From assembly GCF_034190915.1 (NCBI RefSeq), contig NW_026947514.1, forward strand, positions 2,687,701 through 2,751,700: a stretch of 64,000 nt of DNA, written 5' to 3'. This DNA is from Cavia porcellus. Its lineage: Eukaryota; Chordata; Mammalia; Rodentia; Caviidae. The notes beneath the pieces are model-generated. The model did not search any database. It was not told the origin of the DNA and worked only from the letters and a program-made list of their open reading frames with translations. The translations under genes were made by a program, and so were the position numbers. Positions 33,148 to 44,616 of this stretch are shown here, piece after piece; positions within the stretch are counted from its first letter, which is position 1; each line of letters begins with the position of its first letter.

Positions 33148-34198
33148 ATGACAAAACAAAAAGGCAAAATGCAATCTTAAACATCTAGCCCCTCAGGAGC
33201 AAGCACCAGGAGACATTGAAATAGAGGACTTTAAAAGTCACACACCAGAAATCTCTGAAAAGATAGCCAGTGAAATAAAGAAACAAATTCATGAGGCTAT
33301 AGAGGAAATCAGATTAGAAATAGTTTCTCACATAAAGACAGAAATAACAACTTTAGTAAAGGTGTTGCTCAGCACAGCTAGAGAAGAAATAGATAAAGAA
33401 GTATAGGAGCACGGGAAACTGATTGAAACCTTAAAGAAAACAAGCAGAATCCATGAAAGAACTTCAGAGAGACATCCAGGAAACCAAAAATTCTATGAAA
33501 GCTGGAAAACTGTTTAAATGAAGATAGAATTTCAGACCTTGAGGACAGGATCTCAGCAATCATGAAAGGATAGAACTTTTAAAAATAACAAACCAGCATG
33601 AAAAGACAATTCAGTAGCTTCAAGATGATGCCAAGAGAAATAATATAAACTGAGAGGCATCAGTGAAGATGCAGGAGTCAACACAAATGAGATTGGTAAA
33701 CTATTCACAGAAGTAATAGTAGAAAATTTCCTGAACATGGGGAAAAAATCTGATATACAGATAAGTGAGGCATATAGAACTCCAAAGAGTTGCAACCAGC
33801 ATAAATCTACATCCAGACATATAAAAAATTAAGATCCCAGACATGCCACATAAAAGCAGAATACTAAAAGCTGTTACAAAAAAGACACAGCTCACCTACC
33901 AAGGAAACCCCATTAGAATCATGGCAGACTTTTCAGCACAAACCCTCAAGTTAAGACGAGCTGGTGTGAAGTATTTCAAGCCCTGCAAGAAAACAAATTT
34001 CAACCCAAACTGATGTACCCAGAAAAACTTTCTTTCAAATTTAATGAAGAAACAAGATACTTCCATGACAAAAAGCAATTCATGTCCACCAAACCAACCC
34101 TAGAAAGAGTACTGAAAGTCATACTAGATAGAGATAAAGATGACCACAATTTCCAGAACAACAACAGAAAGAAACTACCAGGCAAGGCAAGCAATTAA
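33148..34198 (+). pseudogene. L1 ORF1, broken
   Basis: The start at 33,148 reads MTKQKGKMQS and hits a stop soon after. A charged coiled-coil-like segment follows (SEIKKQIHEAIEEIRLEI). The C-terminal domain at 33,900-34,198 includes YPEKLSFKFNEETRYF and KPTLERVLKVIL. Several stops and frame changes separate the pieces. The length fits L1 ORF1 (about 350 codons). Confidence 0.85.
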
Positions 34199-34254
34199 AC
34201 AAGGGGGAAAAGCAGAAAACCAATAACAGGAACATAGCATGGTGAAGTTGAGCC

Positions 34255-37200
34255 AGTGCATATCAGTTATACCCATCAATGTAAATGGCCTCAATTCACC
34301 TATCAAAAGAGATAGACTGACAGAATGGATCAAGAAACATGATTCCACAATATGTTGTATACAAGAAACACATCTGACCCAAAAGGAAACTCATAGGTTA
34401 AAATTCAAAAGGTGAAAAACAGTATTCCATGCAACGGGAACCCAGAAAAAAGCAGACAGTGTGAACTTCTATTTGCAGACAATGTGAACTTCAAACCTAA
34501 AATGATTACAAGAGATAAAGAAGGCCTCTACCTACTTGTTAGTAGAAAAATTCAAGAGGAAAAACTAACAATTATAACTATATATACACCAAATACAGGA
34601 GAACCCAACTGTATAAGACAAATACTAATGGACTTGAAAAGCCAAATACACAAGAACACAATCGTAATAGGGGACCTTAATACTGTCACAGAGAGATAGA
34701 TCAACCTGACAAAAGTCAGCAAGGAAATAATAGAACTGAATCATACCTGTGAGCAAATGGACTTAGTGGATGTTCATCCAATCACAGCAGAATACACATT
34801 CTTCTCAGCTGCACATGGGACATTCTCCAAAATAGACCATATATTACCCATAAATCATTCTTAAGTAAATGCAAAGGGACTGAAATCATCCCGTGCATAT
34901 TATTGGACCATAGTGTACTGAAATTGGAAATTAATGGCAAAAGAAATTGCAAAACCTGCATAAATACATGGAACTTAAATAACAACCTTCTGAACAAGGT
35001 TTAGAAGGTTTAATTTCATCTTGAAATTAAAAAGTAAGTAAGCAATACCTACAATTCATCTTGAAATTAAAGAAGAAATTAAGCAACACCTACAACTCAA
35101 TGAAAATGTGGATACGACATACTGTAACCTGTGGGACACGGTGAGAGCAGTCCTAAGAGGGAAATATATAGCAATAAGTTGTCATAATAAGAAACCAGAA
35201 TGAGTGCAAATAAACAACCTAATGCTGCATCTCAAACTTCTAGAAAAAGAAGAGCAAGTAAAACCCAAAGTTTATAGAAGAGAGGAAATTGTAAAGATCA
35301 GAGCAGAAATTAATGCAGTTGAAACTAAAAAAATACAAAGCATTAATGAATCAAAGAACTGGTTTTTGAGAGGATAAACAAAATTGATAAACTTTTTGTC
35401 AACTTTATCAAGAAAAAGAAAGAAAAAACTCAAATTCATGCAATAAGAGCTGAAAAGAGAGAAATTACTACCGATCTCATGGAAATTCAAAAGATCATGA
35501 ACACCTACTTTGAAAATCTCTACTCACATAGGGTGGAAAACATAGAGGAAATGGACAGATTTCTAGAAACATATAAGTTACCAAAGCTCAACCAAGAAGA
35601 TAGAGCGATTTTGAACAGCCCAATATCAGCTATTGAAATTGAAAACATGATTAAAAACTTACCAACAAAGAAAAGCCAAGGTCCTGATGGATTCACAGCT
35701 GAATTCTACAAGAAATTTAGAGAAGATTTAATGCCAATACTCCTTAAACTCTTCAGTGAAATTGAAAGAGAAGCAGTCCTCCCTAAATCATTCCTGGAGG
35801 CAAGTATCACTCAGATATGAAAACCAGAGAAAAACTCAACCAAGAAGGAGAACTATAGGACAGTCTCCCTGATGAACATTGATGCACAGATTCTCAATAA
35901 AATACTGGCAAATAGAGTACAACAAGTCATCAAGAAGAGTCTACATCCCGACCAAAGGGGATTTGTTCCAGGAATGCAGGGATGGTTTAATATATGCAAA
36001 TCAATAAATGTAATACACCATCTCAACAGAGCCAAAAACAAAAACCACCTGATCATCTCAGTAGATGCAGAAAAGTTTTTGATAAAGTCCAGTACTCGTT
36101 CATGATAAAAATGCTACAGAACTTAGAATAGATGGTATCTACCTCAATCTCATGAAGGCCATTTATGACAAACCAACAACCAACATTATACTCAATGGAT
36201 AAAAACTGAAAGCTTTCACTCTAAAATCAGGAACAAGACAAAGATGTCCACTGTCAGCACTACTATTCAATATAGTTCTGAAAATATTAGCCAGAGCAAA
36301 AGAGATAGAAACATAGGGAATAACGATAGGAAAGGAAGAAGTTAAATTATCATTTCCAGATGACATGATACTATATAGAAGACCCAAAAACTCCATTAAA
36401 AGACTACTAGAGCTAATAAACAAATTCAGCATGTAGCTGGATACAAAGTCAACACTCAGAAATCAATAACATTCCTGTACACAAACAAAAGACTCACGAG
36501 AGAGAAATTATGGAATAATAGCACCTAAAAAAAATGAAATACCTAGGAATCAACCTAACCAAGAATGTAAAAGACCAACATGCTGAAAAGCATAGTAGTT
36601 TAAAAAAGGAAACAGAAGAGGATATTAGAAAATGGAAGGATATTCCTTGCTCTTGGTTAGGAAGAACCAACATTGTGAAAATGGCCAGAATCCCAAAAGT
36701 GTTACACAGATTTAATGCAATCCCAATCAAAATACCATTAACATACTTTGCAGATTTAGAGAAAACACTCCTAAAATTCATTTGGAAACAGAAGAAACCT
36801 AGAATAGCAAAGGCAATTCTGAGCAACAAAGGCAAGGCAAGAGTTCAGTTCATTATTAGAAACTGTACTACAAAGCTACAGTGATAAAATCAGCATAGTA
36901 CCGGCAAAGAACTAGACCTGAGGATCAAGGGAACAGATTAGAAGGTGCAAACACAAATACAAAGACACTCAGCCACCTAATATTTGACAAAGGAGCTAAA
37001 TATGTTCAGTGGAACATGGTGTTGGAAAAATTGGCTTTCCACATGCCAAAGACTGAAACTAGACCCATGCCTATCACCATGCACTAAACTAAAGTCAAAA
37101 TGGATCAAAGATCTAAACATTAAAACAGAAACACTAAATCTACTGGAAGACAAGGTAGGTAGAAATCTTGGAGACATAGGGGTAGGCAGAGAATTCATGA

Positions 37201-37998
37201 GCAAAGCACAAACTGCATGAGAAATACTTTAAAGAAGCAAGAATTGGAATCTCATATTATTAAAAAGATTTGCACTTCAAAAGAAATCACTAACCGAGTG
37301 AAAGAAAACCCACAGAATGGGAAAGAATTTTAGCCAGCAACCCCTCAGACAAAGGACTTATATCAGAACATGTAAAGAATTGAAAAACATCAAGCCCCCA
37401 TATTCAACGAGCCTTTCCAAAAATAGGCATCTGAGATGAACACACATTTCTCAGATGAAGGTATACAAATGGCAAATAAATACAGGGAGAAATGTTCACC
37501 ATCACTGGTCACTCGGGAAATGCAAATTAAAACACCATTGAGATTTCATCTCACTCCAGAAAAAATGGCTGCCAAGAAATCAACTGATAACAAATGTTGG
37601 CGAGGCTGTGGGGAAAAAGGAACACTGCTCCACTGTTGGTGGGAGTGTAGACTGGTGCAACCACTATGGAAATCAGTATGGAAATTCCTCAAAAAAACTA
37701 GGCTTGGAAGTTCCATTCACCATCTATTTCCCTCCTGGGTATTTTAAAAGGTCATGTCACAATAATACATATGCACCCATGTTTATAGCAAGCACAATTT
37801 GTAATAGCTAAATCTTGGAAACAACTAAAATGCCCATCAACTGCAGAGTGGATGAAAAATATGTGGTATTTTTATACAATGGAATATTACTCAGCTATAA
37901 AAAATGATCTTGAGATTTTTAATAGGAAAATAGAAGCAACTCGAGACTATCCTCATAAGTGAAATAAATAAGACTCATATTTGTAAATATCACATTGT
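34255..37998 (+). pseudogene. L1 ORF2 (endonuclease/reverse transcriptase), broken
   Basis: Landmarks in order: an endonuclease segment at 34,412-34,699 (TIITIYTPNTGEPN, IVIGDLN); reverse-transcriptase text at 35,479-35,820 (KLPKLNQEDRAILNSPIS, PDGFTAEFYKKFRE) and 35,872-36,105 ([15 protein letters not shown]); the catalytic box at 36,350-36,370 reads FPDD instead of FADD; then [15 protein letters not shown] at 36,534. The zinc-knuckle-like C-terminus at 37,560-37,740 contains [18 protein letters not shown]. Many stops and frameshifts are present. Confidence 0.92.
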
Positions 37999-38303
37999 CT
38001 TCTTAGTGTAAAAAATTTTAAAAATTTTGACAAAGGAGCTAAATATGTTCAGTGGAAGGAGTAATAAGATCCAAAATGTATAATAGATATTATAAAAATG
38101 AAAGTGCTCTAAAGGATATAACTGTATCTATGTTTAAGTATATAAGTTAGATGACCACATTACTAAGTTTTTGTTGGGTCATTGAGCAGAACTGTTCTCA
38201 GTCTCACTGTTTGATTGCCCGCTTTGTTTATATGCTTTGATTTTGTAACTTAAACAACTATTTTTAAGATGACAATATGTAATTTATCAACTAGTGATTT
38301 CTT

Positions 38304-38938
38304 TTTTTTTCCTTTTTTAAAATTTTATTTTGAAAGTATACAACAGAACAAGTCAGAATAAAGCCAACTAAGATTGTACAGTGAAATTGGTACAGAACTT
38401 CACAGCAGGTTACTGGGATAACAGTAATAGGTATCACAGTATATTTTGTTATCTTTATAATAGTTGTTCTTTCAATCACGTATATCAAAATGAGATGAAA
38501 TATAGAACACTATAGAACTTATCAAAACAGAATATTGAATAGAGCAGTACCATTAACCAGAAAAGAGCGAAACAGTAATAAAAATATTTGCCTTCAAAGA
38601 AATGGTAGAAGGAAGTCCCCCCTATTTGCTATGGTCAACCTCCCAGGAGATGCCCAGATTTCTGGTTCCCATTTGCTAATGGACGGGGGGTAGGGGGAGA
38701 AGGAAGATCAGGGAAGTGGGATATTTGACTCTAGGCCATGTAGCAGTAGGTTCACTATTGCTAAGCAGGGAGGCAGGATGGTCATTTGTTTTCACAGCGT
38801 CCTCAGTTCCAACATGGCGTGGATCGCAGGAGACACTGCTGGTTCTCCCCCTGGAAGGGCTGCAGTCTGCCACCTGCCTCCGCTTACCAGGGAGGGGAGG
38901 TGCTGGCTTGGCTTCCCAGAGTCCTCAGTTCAACATGG
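38304..38938 (-). mobile_element. L1-derived mini-element nested in the L1 3'UTR
   Basis: Bracketed by TCAACTAGTGATTTCTT (38,287-38,303) and CCAACTAATAATTTCTT (38,939-38,955), 14 of 17 identical. The minus-strand 5' part holds two ~121-base units, each starting CCATGTTG(G)AACTGAGGAC (plus-strand AACATGGC at 38,811 and 38,932). The 3' part is the lineage L1 3'UTR and ends in an A-rich tail (plus-strand T-run from 38,304). No coding region remains. 635 bases long. Confidence 0.8.
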
Positions 38939-39015
38939 CCAACTAATAATTTCTTAGTGTTAATATTTCTTTTTTGAAATTCTGTATTATTTCTACCCTT
39001 TTTTCTAAATAAACA

Positions 39016-39224
39016 ATTAGATCATTGATTTGAGTTCTTTCTTTTTTAAAGATAAGAATTTATTATAAGTTTCCTCTCAAGCATTGTGTTTAGCCGATAA
39101 CCCACACTGTAGTTTCATTTTTTTTAGTAGGCTAGCCCTTCTTTACACTTTAACTATTTTTAATTTGTGTGTTCTTTCTTTCATGTCATTTTTATTGGAA
39201 ATTTATCTTTTCCAGGGGGTGGTG
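39016..39224 (-). mobile_element. Ancient L1 ORF2 remnant, right part
   Basis: Continues the old L1 broken at 32,410: ATTGATTTGAGTTCTTTCTT, then TTTCCTCTCAAGCATTGTG and TAGCCGATAACCCACACTG in antisense order. Confidence 0.6.
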
Positions 39225-39305
39225 ATTGAGGCAGGGTTTTGCTACGTAAGTCAGGCTGCCGAAACTCACTACGTAGCCAGGCTGGCCTTGAGCTTGCAGT
39301 GATCC
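39225..39305 (-). mobile_element. B1 SINE, truncated
   Basis: GGCAGGGTTTTGCTACGTAA and GTAGCCAGGCTGGCCTTGAG, then GCAGTGATCC; the rest of the B1 is missing. Confidence 0.75.
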
Positions 39306-41584
39306 ATGCTGGCACCAACACTGCTTGTAGAAAGGTGGCAGAAATCAGTGAGACAGGAGTTGGGGTTCCACCAGGCGGTGAGGACGGTGGCCCCCAAATG
39401 GAGTCAGGAAGCCCCTGTGGAGCCTGCTGAGTCATGACCCGGGATCTCCCAGAAACCTCTGCCAGGCGTCCTTCGGCTGGTGGGGACCCCAGAGAACGGC
39501 GGGCAGCACGCTGGCTGAAGGGCACGTGGTCCCTGTGTGGACGCCGCGTGAATACTACATGGCCTGCGCCCTAAAATTCTGCAGTCTCCTGCAGGTAGGG
39601 ATTACATTGCTTCCACGAGGGCCAAGCTCCCTCCTAAGTCTCATAAACACCCCAGACAAAGAGCCTCGTGGGCCTGCTCTGAGCGCCCCCCTGGCAGGCC
39701 GGAGCTCCGTCCTTGGTGCTGTGTCTTCTTCCTTTCCTTTACTGCTCTTGCTTCTTTGTCTTTTACCTTTTAAGGGAATTTGCTGGCATCTTGCTGCCTC
39801 TTGTGCGATTCCCGTCTTAGCACTGTGAGCCACGGCTCTGACTGCTGACCCTGTTTCTTACCTGCTAGCCGGTGACTCGGACTCTTCCTCTGATCTTTGA
39901 ACTTTAAATCAAGGAGATTTAAGCAGCTACCGGATGAGAGAGGAAAGGCGCCGAGGTTAAGAGCGTCCAGGTCCACGGCCAGGCCTTGGCGGGGCTGAGG
40001 TGGCCCACCGGAGGCCTGTTCTGGGCTTTAACTCCCCACAGGCCCTCCCCAAAGTGCTCACTGCCTTTCCAATGTCTAGACCCTTCAGGACTGCCCGCAG
40101 GAGACGCTCTGCTCCCGTTTGCCCACAGGAAGGTAGACGGGGCGGAAGCCCGCTCCTTGGTGACTTCACTGCTCGAGCACACTCTGTAAGCAGCGTGCAG
40201 GCCACCAGGATACTCTGACCAGCGCCTTTGGCCACGAACCCCACCGAGGTAGGTGATGACTCTGTCAACGTTTTATGTGACGCGTTGGTTTTGTCTGTCT
40301 GAAGTTTGTAAAGTAGAATCCTGTTCTATGGGCTCGGGCTTCCTGCCTGGTTTCTTCTCAGCACTGCTGATCTGAGATTCGTCTTACTGGTTTTTATTGC
40401 TGTGTAATCTTTCGCTGAGTGAATGGGACACAATGGACCCCCTCATCCATCCGCATAGATATCTGTTCAGAGCCCAGTTAATAGAGCAGATGTGCAGTTC
40501 TTACATTGCCTAAGCCAAGCTTGTTATTTGTGTCTTAACTGTGTTTTGTTTGCTTGCTTTATTAATTATGAGCGTTCTAGGATATCATACTCTGACAAGG
40601 GGATTGTCTATTTTGCTGTTAAGTCTGCTGCGTTTTATTTAACGCGTCCCCAGCCGCGCTGTTAAGTGCTGGCTCTGTGGTGTCTATTCCTGTGTTAGGG
40701 CCAGAGGCCTGTCCCCTCCTCCAGCAATGGCTCCTGTCTTCAATTGCACCTTGCTGGCGTCAGCACGGTTGCACCTGCTTCTTTTGTCTTGCGTTTGCCT
40801 CTGTTCCCCTCTCCATTGCTTTTAACCTTTTTGTGATCTATTCAGCTTAAACGTGCGTTTCTTCTCAAGTGAGAGACATTTACGTTTTGTCTTTTGAAAA
40901 TCCTGTCTGACAACCATAATGACTAACAGGTTTTTATCTGTGACATTACCTTTCCTTTTATATTTTACACGCTTCTTTTATGTTTTTTTTTTTTTTTCTT
41001 TTTTTCTGGCCTTGTTTCAATTTTTAAAACGATTCTATTTTTCCGCCTACTTTCCTTCTCTCCTCAGTTTCTTTACCAGTGCCTAATTTCTGGTAAGTTT
41101 TACGGAGACCTCTCTGCGATGTGAGCCCCGTCACCCCCGGGTCAGCCCAGGGGCCAAGCCTCGGATAGCAGCCCACGACACACACCCGGTGAGAACGTTT
41201 TCCTTTTAATAAAAAGCTGTTTGTATCACTGAAAGCTGTTACTGTGTTTTTCTTTTAAGACAAAAGATGTTAATGTATGAGTTGTTTTTGCTAAACTAAA
41301 ACTTTGGTGTCCAGGTTTAATTGTACTGTGGGCACTTTAACCTAGGTGAGTGGGTTTCGGGTTGCATTTCGGGCCCTGGGTCTCTACAAGTTTGGCCGTC
41401 ACTGCCTACAGATCTATGCCTGCTGCATATGTGTTTATGCATCTGGACGTAGTAAACGCTTTTATTTCTTTCATTGCACCAGTTACATTTGCCCCTGAGG
41501 ACGCTTTTAACTCCGTTATTGCAGTGCCTTGCCTTTCTATGTGTACGTTAGTTTATTCGGTTATTAATATTTATTGATGCTTGA
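39306..41584. other. Unassigned interval
   Basis: About 2.3 kb with no gene recognised. 40,300-40,470 has the texture of an ancient L1 3' end in antisense (TTTTTATTGCTGTGTAATC). A long T-run lies at 40,982-40,998. A weak CTCF-like match, CCACCAGGCGGTG, lies at 39,368-39,380. Confidence 0.4.
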
Positions 41585-41690
41585 GGTAAGGTCTCGTTGT
41601 GTGTTCAGCCTGGCCTCCAACTCACGCTTCTCCTGCCTCGGCCTTCTGAGCGGCTGGGATGACAGTCGTACCTCACTAGGTCCCACTCTT
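41585..41690 (-). mobile_element. B1 SINE, diverged
   Basis: GGTAAGGTCTCGTTGTGTG, CAGCCTGGCCTCCAACTCAC, TCTGAGCGGCTGGGATGACA: a diverged minus-strand B1. Confidence 0.75.
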
Positions 41691-42549
41691 CATGTGTTTT
41701 AAAGTCCACGCGACATTTCTGTTTTACATGGCCCTGATTTACCCAGGTTTAACCGTGGATTTGCTTTCTCTGGTGTTCCGCATTCCGACCTCCATTTCCG
41801 CGGGGGCTTGGGCCATTCTGCTCTGTGAGAATTCTCCATGCCCTTGTGTTCACGCAGACCTGTTGGTGACAGACGGCCTTGTCCTCTTCTCTGAGAGTGT
41901 CTGTCCTCCTTGGCCCTGGTGGTGCCTGGCCTGGTGGCTGTCCCAGGGAGGAGTGGCTGCGGTTGTGACCATCCACTCGTGCTCCTGGGGTTAGCCCTCA
42001 CGCGTGTCCTGGGCCCTTGTCCCCCACGCACGACCTGGAGGATGTCATGCTTTGGTTCTCCCAGGCTGGGTTAGGTTTTAGCCTCCCAGGTTGTGAGGCG
42101 ACAGGATTCAGCGAAGGTCTCTGAGGCCTGGGCCTTGACTTTGGTTTCCACCCATGCTGCTCTTGCTTTGTCCTGGAACTGGAGGCCGCCAGGCTGGAGA
42201 AGACTTGTCTCTGGGAAGGCGAGGGGCGTCCTGCAAGGCCCCAGCCCCTTGGGAGGCTAGGCAGGGTCCTTCCAGAGGTAGAGGGATTGGCACACCTTCA
42301 ACGGGGCACATGGGGGGACTCTGGGGACTCAAATGTGTCCCTATCCCAGGTTTGAGGGCCCCACGACCCAGACAGTGCCCTGAATGTGGCAGTAAGTTTG
42401 CTGGGGCCGTGAGTTTGGGCTCTTCTGCGACCTTCCTCACTGTCAGGCCCTGCCCTCAGCGGCAGGAGACTGTGGTCAGGTTAGACGTAGTCATGGAGGC
42501 CTCTTCTTCCTGCTGCTGCTTCTGCCCCTCCTCCTCCTCCTCCTTTTCT
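41691..42549. other. Unassigned GC-rich interval
   Basis: No gene recognised. Overlapping frames on both strands lack family resemblance. A short CTC trinucleotide run (near 42,528-42,543) lies beside the SINE that follows. Confidence 0.4.
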
Positions 42550-42725
42550 CGTTCTTTTATCATACTGAGGATTGAACCCAGGGCCTTTGCACTGAGCTAC
42601 TTGCCCACTCCGTTCCTTTTTAGAGATGGAGCATTGCTGAGTCACCAGGGTGCCCAGGCTGAGCTCAAACTTGCAGTCCCCCTGCCTCAGTCTCCCAGAG
42701 TGCTAGGATCACAGGTGTTACCACC
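42550..42725 (-). mobile_element. B1-dID dimer SINE
   Basis: ID-like half (AGGATTGAACCCAGGGCCTT, GCACTGAGCTACTTGCCCAC), then a B1-like half (CAGGGTGCCCAGGCTGAGCT, AGAGTGCTAGGATCACAGG). The two halves are directly joined, which makes this a good reference copy. Confidence 0.88.
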
Positions 42726-43389
42726 TTGGGGGCCCTGTATTACTGCTTGACTGATCTGAGCTACTTTTTTCCTCCCGGAGAATATCAAGGCTCTGAACAG
42801 CAGCCAAATGCGTCTCCTGCTCTTACCAAGCCAGATGCCCTCCGTCTCTCCATGCTAGGGACCCTTCTTACCCTCTTTCACAGAGCGTGCTCCCTGTTTG
42901 TCACAGATGACTCCCCCAGGGGTCATGATGCTGTGACATGTGGTGATGACTGTCCCACCCACACCTGTGCCCATGGCCTTGTCAGTGATCAGATTCCAGA
43001 ACCCACCAGGCTTCTGGTGCTTCCTGTCATTGGTTACTCTGCTCCCAAAGTTGGTCCTGAGTTGAGGACTCTTGGGAGGGGGTTGAGGCGGCGACCCTGG
43101 GAGGGTGACCCGGGGAATACACGGCGTGTTGCTAAGCTGGCTCCAACAAGGGCACCCATGCCCAGCCTGTGGGGACACTGAGACCCAGGCATTTCTGGCT
43201 TGCCCCATGCAGAAACGACACCTGGCTGTCCCCTAAACAGTGCGTCTGAGACTGGCATGGGGCAGGATGCTCATGCTGGAGCTCGGTACCCACCTCTCCC
43301 CTCCTGGAGTGACTGTTCCCTTCTGAGTCAGAGGCCCCAGGCGTGCTTACAAAGCTCTCATTTTCTGAACCATGAGTTCTTGTAGATGA
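42726..43389. other. Unassigned interval
   Basis: No gene or repeat recognised. Frames of up to 151 codons overlap antisense frames and show no motif. Confidence 0.4.
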
Positions 43390-43899
43390 ATTCGCTGGCA
43401 TCCTTTCCTGCGAAGCCCCTCACTGAGTCTGATACCACATCTTGGCTATTGTGGCTTCTGCTGCCTCATACATGGCAGGCCAGGTATCTAGTGGACAGGC
43501 TGATTGTGTAGCCTTTGAATACCCAGAGGTGGAACTGCTGGATAACAGAACAGTTCTATTTTTGATTTTTAAAAGAAACGCCATCCTGTTTTCCATAATA
43601 GCTGTACTAATTTACATTCCCACAAACAGCGTGCCAACGTTTCCTTCTCTCCACATCTTTGCCAACCCATGTTATCTTTCATCTTTTTGAAAACAGCAGC
43701 TCTGATAGGTGTGAATTGGCATCTCACTGTGGTTTTAATTTGCATTGCTCTAGTGATTAGCGATGTTGAACATTTTTTTCATATCCAAGTTGGCCATTTG
43801 TGTGGCTTCTTTTGGGAAACAACTATTTAAGTCCTTTGCCTGTTTGTAATTTGGTTATTTGCCTTCTTACTATTGGGTTGTTTGTGCCCCTCATACAAG

Positions 43900-44440
43900 G
43901 TGTGATCAGACAGGACGGTGAATATTTATATTACGGATGTACTGCAGTAAAAGGGTCCTTGTCATCCATTCCCTTCAAAACACTACCCTCTGCCTGCGCA
44001 CGCCGTCCTGTTGTTCTGGCCTCTTTCTGCGTCCTTTTAAGTCCTCAGCTATGCTGCCCTGGCTGCCCCGGTGTCCAGAGTCAATTAAACAACATTTCCC
44101 TTTTCATTTTGACTTTGGGGAAGAACCAGAAGTTATATGGTTTCATCTCCAGTGAATAAGGAGGACGAGGACACATTGTAATGCTTTCACTCTACGGAAA
44201 TCTCTGTAAATGTTTTGAAAAGATTCAGGACATTGAGGCAGCCACAGAAAGACCCTGACGAAAGAAGACGTTCAGAGCTGCTCCAGAAAGTGGCAAGAAC
44301 AGTGACAGTCAACGTGTGCGAAGGTTGTGTGTGTGTGTGTGTGTGCATGTGTGTGTAGTATTTTAATGGTGAATGGAAATGTGTCTAAAATTTAAACATG
44401 TAAAACAATATTCGCCATATTTTTGGATCACACAGTGCAT
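43900..44440 (-). mobile_element. Mariner-like transposon fossil
   Basis: On the minus strand, 44,113-44,176 translates to RPPYSLEMKPYNFWFFPK. This closely matches the mariner transposase catalytic-end motif, which reads roughly PPYSPDLAPxDFxLFPxLK, with the catalytic Asp position altered (SLE for SPD). The flanking antisense text also fits a decayed transposase C-terminus. The insert splits the ancient L1 (TTTGTGCCCCTCATAC to GATATAAATCCTTTAGC). Short inverted ends TGTGATC and GATCACA are present but weak. It contains a TG repeat. Non-functional. Confidence 0.65.
44326..44357. repeat. TG microsatellite
   Basis: TG run with one CA interruption inside the mariner fossil. Confidence 0.9.
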
Positions 44441-44616
44441 GCTTCGGATATAAATCCTTTAGCACATGTACAGCGTGTCAACGTATGCTCCCTAAGTGAT
44501 CGTGGTCTCTTTTCCCTCTGCCCATAGTTTCCTAGGCTGTACAGAAGCTTTTTTAGCTTACTATGGTCCCACACGTTGGTCTTTGCTTTGGTTGCTTGTT
44601 CTTTTGTGGCCCGGTC

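Larger units (their letters stand above)
32411..39015 (+). mobile_element. Full-length LINE-1 with target-site duplication
   Basis: The insert is bracketed by ATTAGATTATTG (32,399-32,410) and ATTAGATCATTG (39,016-39,027), 11 of 12 bases identical. It has a GC-rich then A-rich 5'UTR (32,411-33,147), ORF1, ORF2, and a 3'UTR ending TTTCTAAATAAAC. A mini-element at 38,304-38,938 interrupts the 3'UTR. Without it the L1 is about 5.95 kb. Stops in both ORFs make it inactive. Confidence 0.9.

Noticed and set aside
39368..39380. Third CTCF site (CCACCAGGCGGTG)
   Set aside because: Two mismatches at informative core positions; too weak to list as a site.
42154..42750. 198-codon plus-strand frame
   Set aside because: Its 3' half is the B1-dID SINE read in one frame; the rest has no resemblance to a protein.
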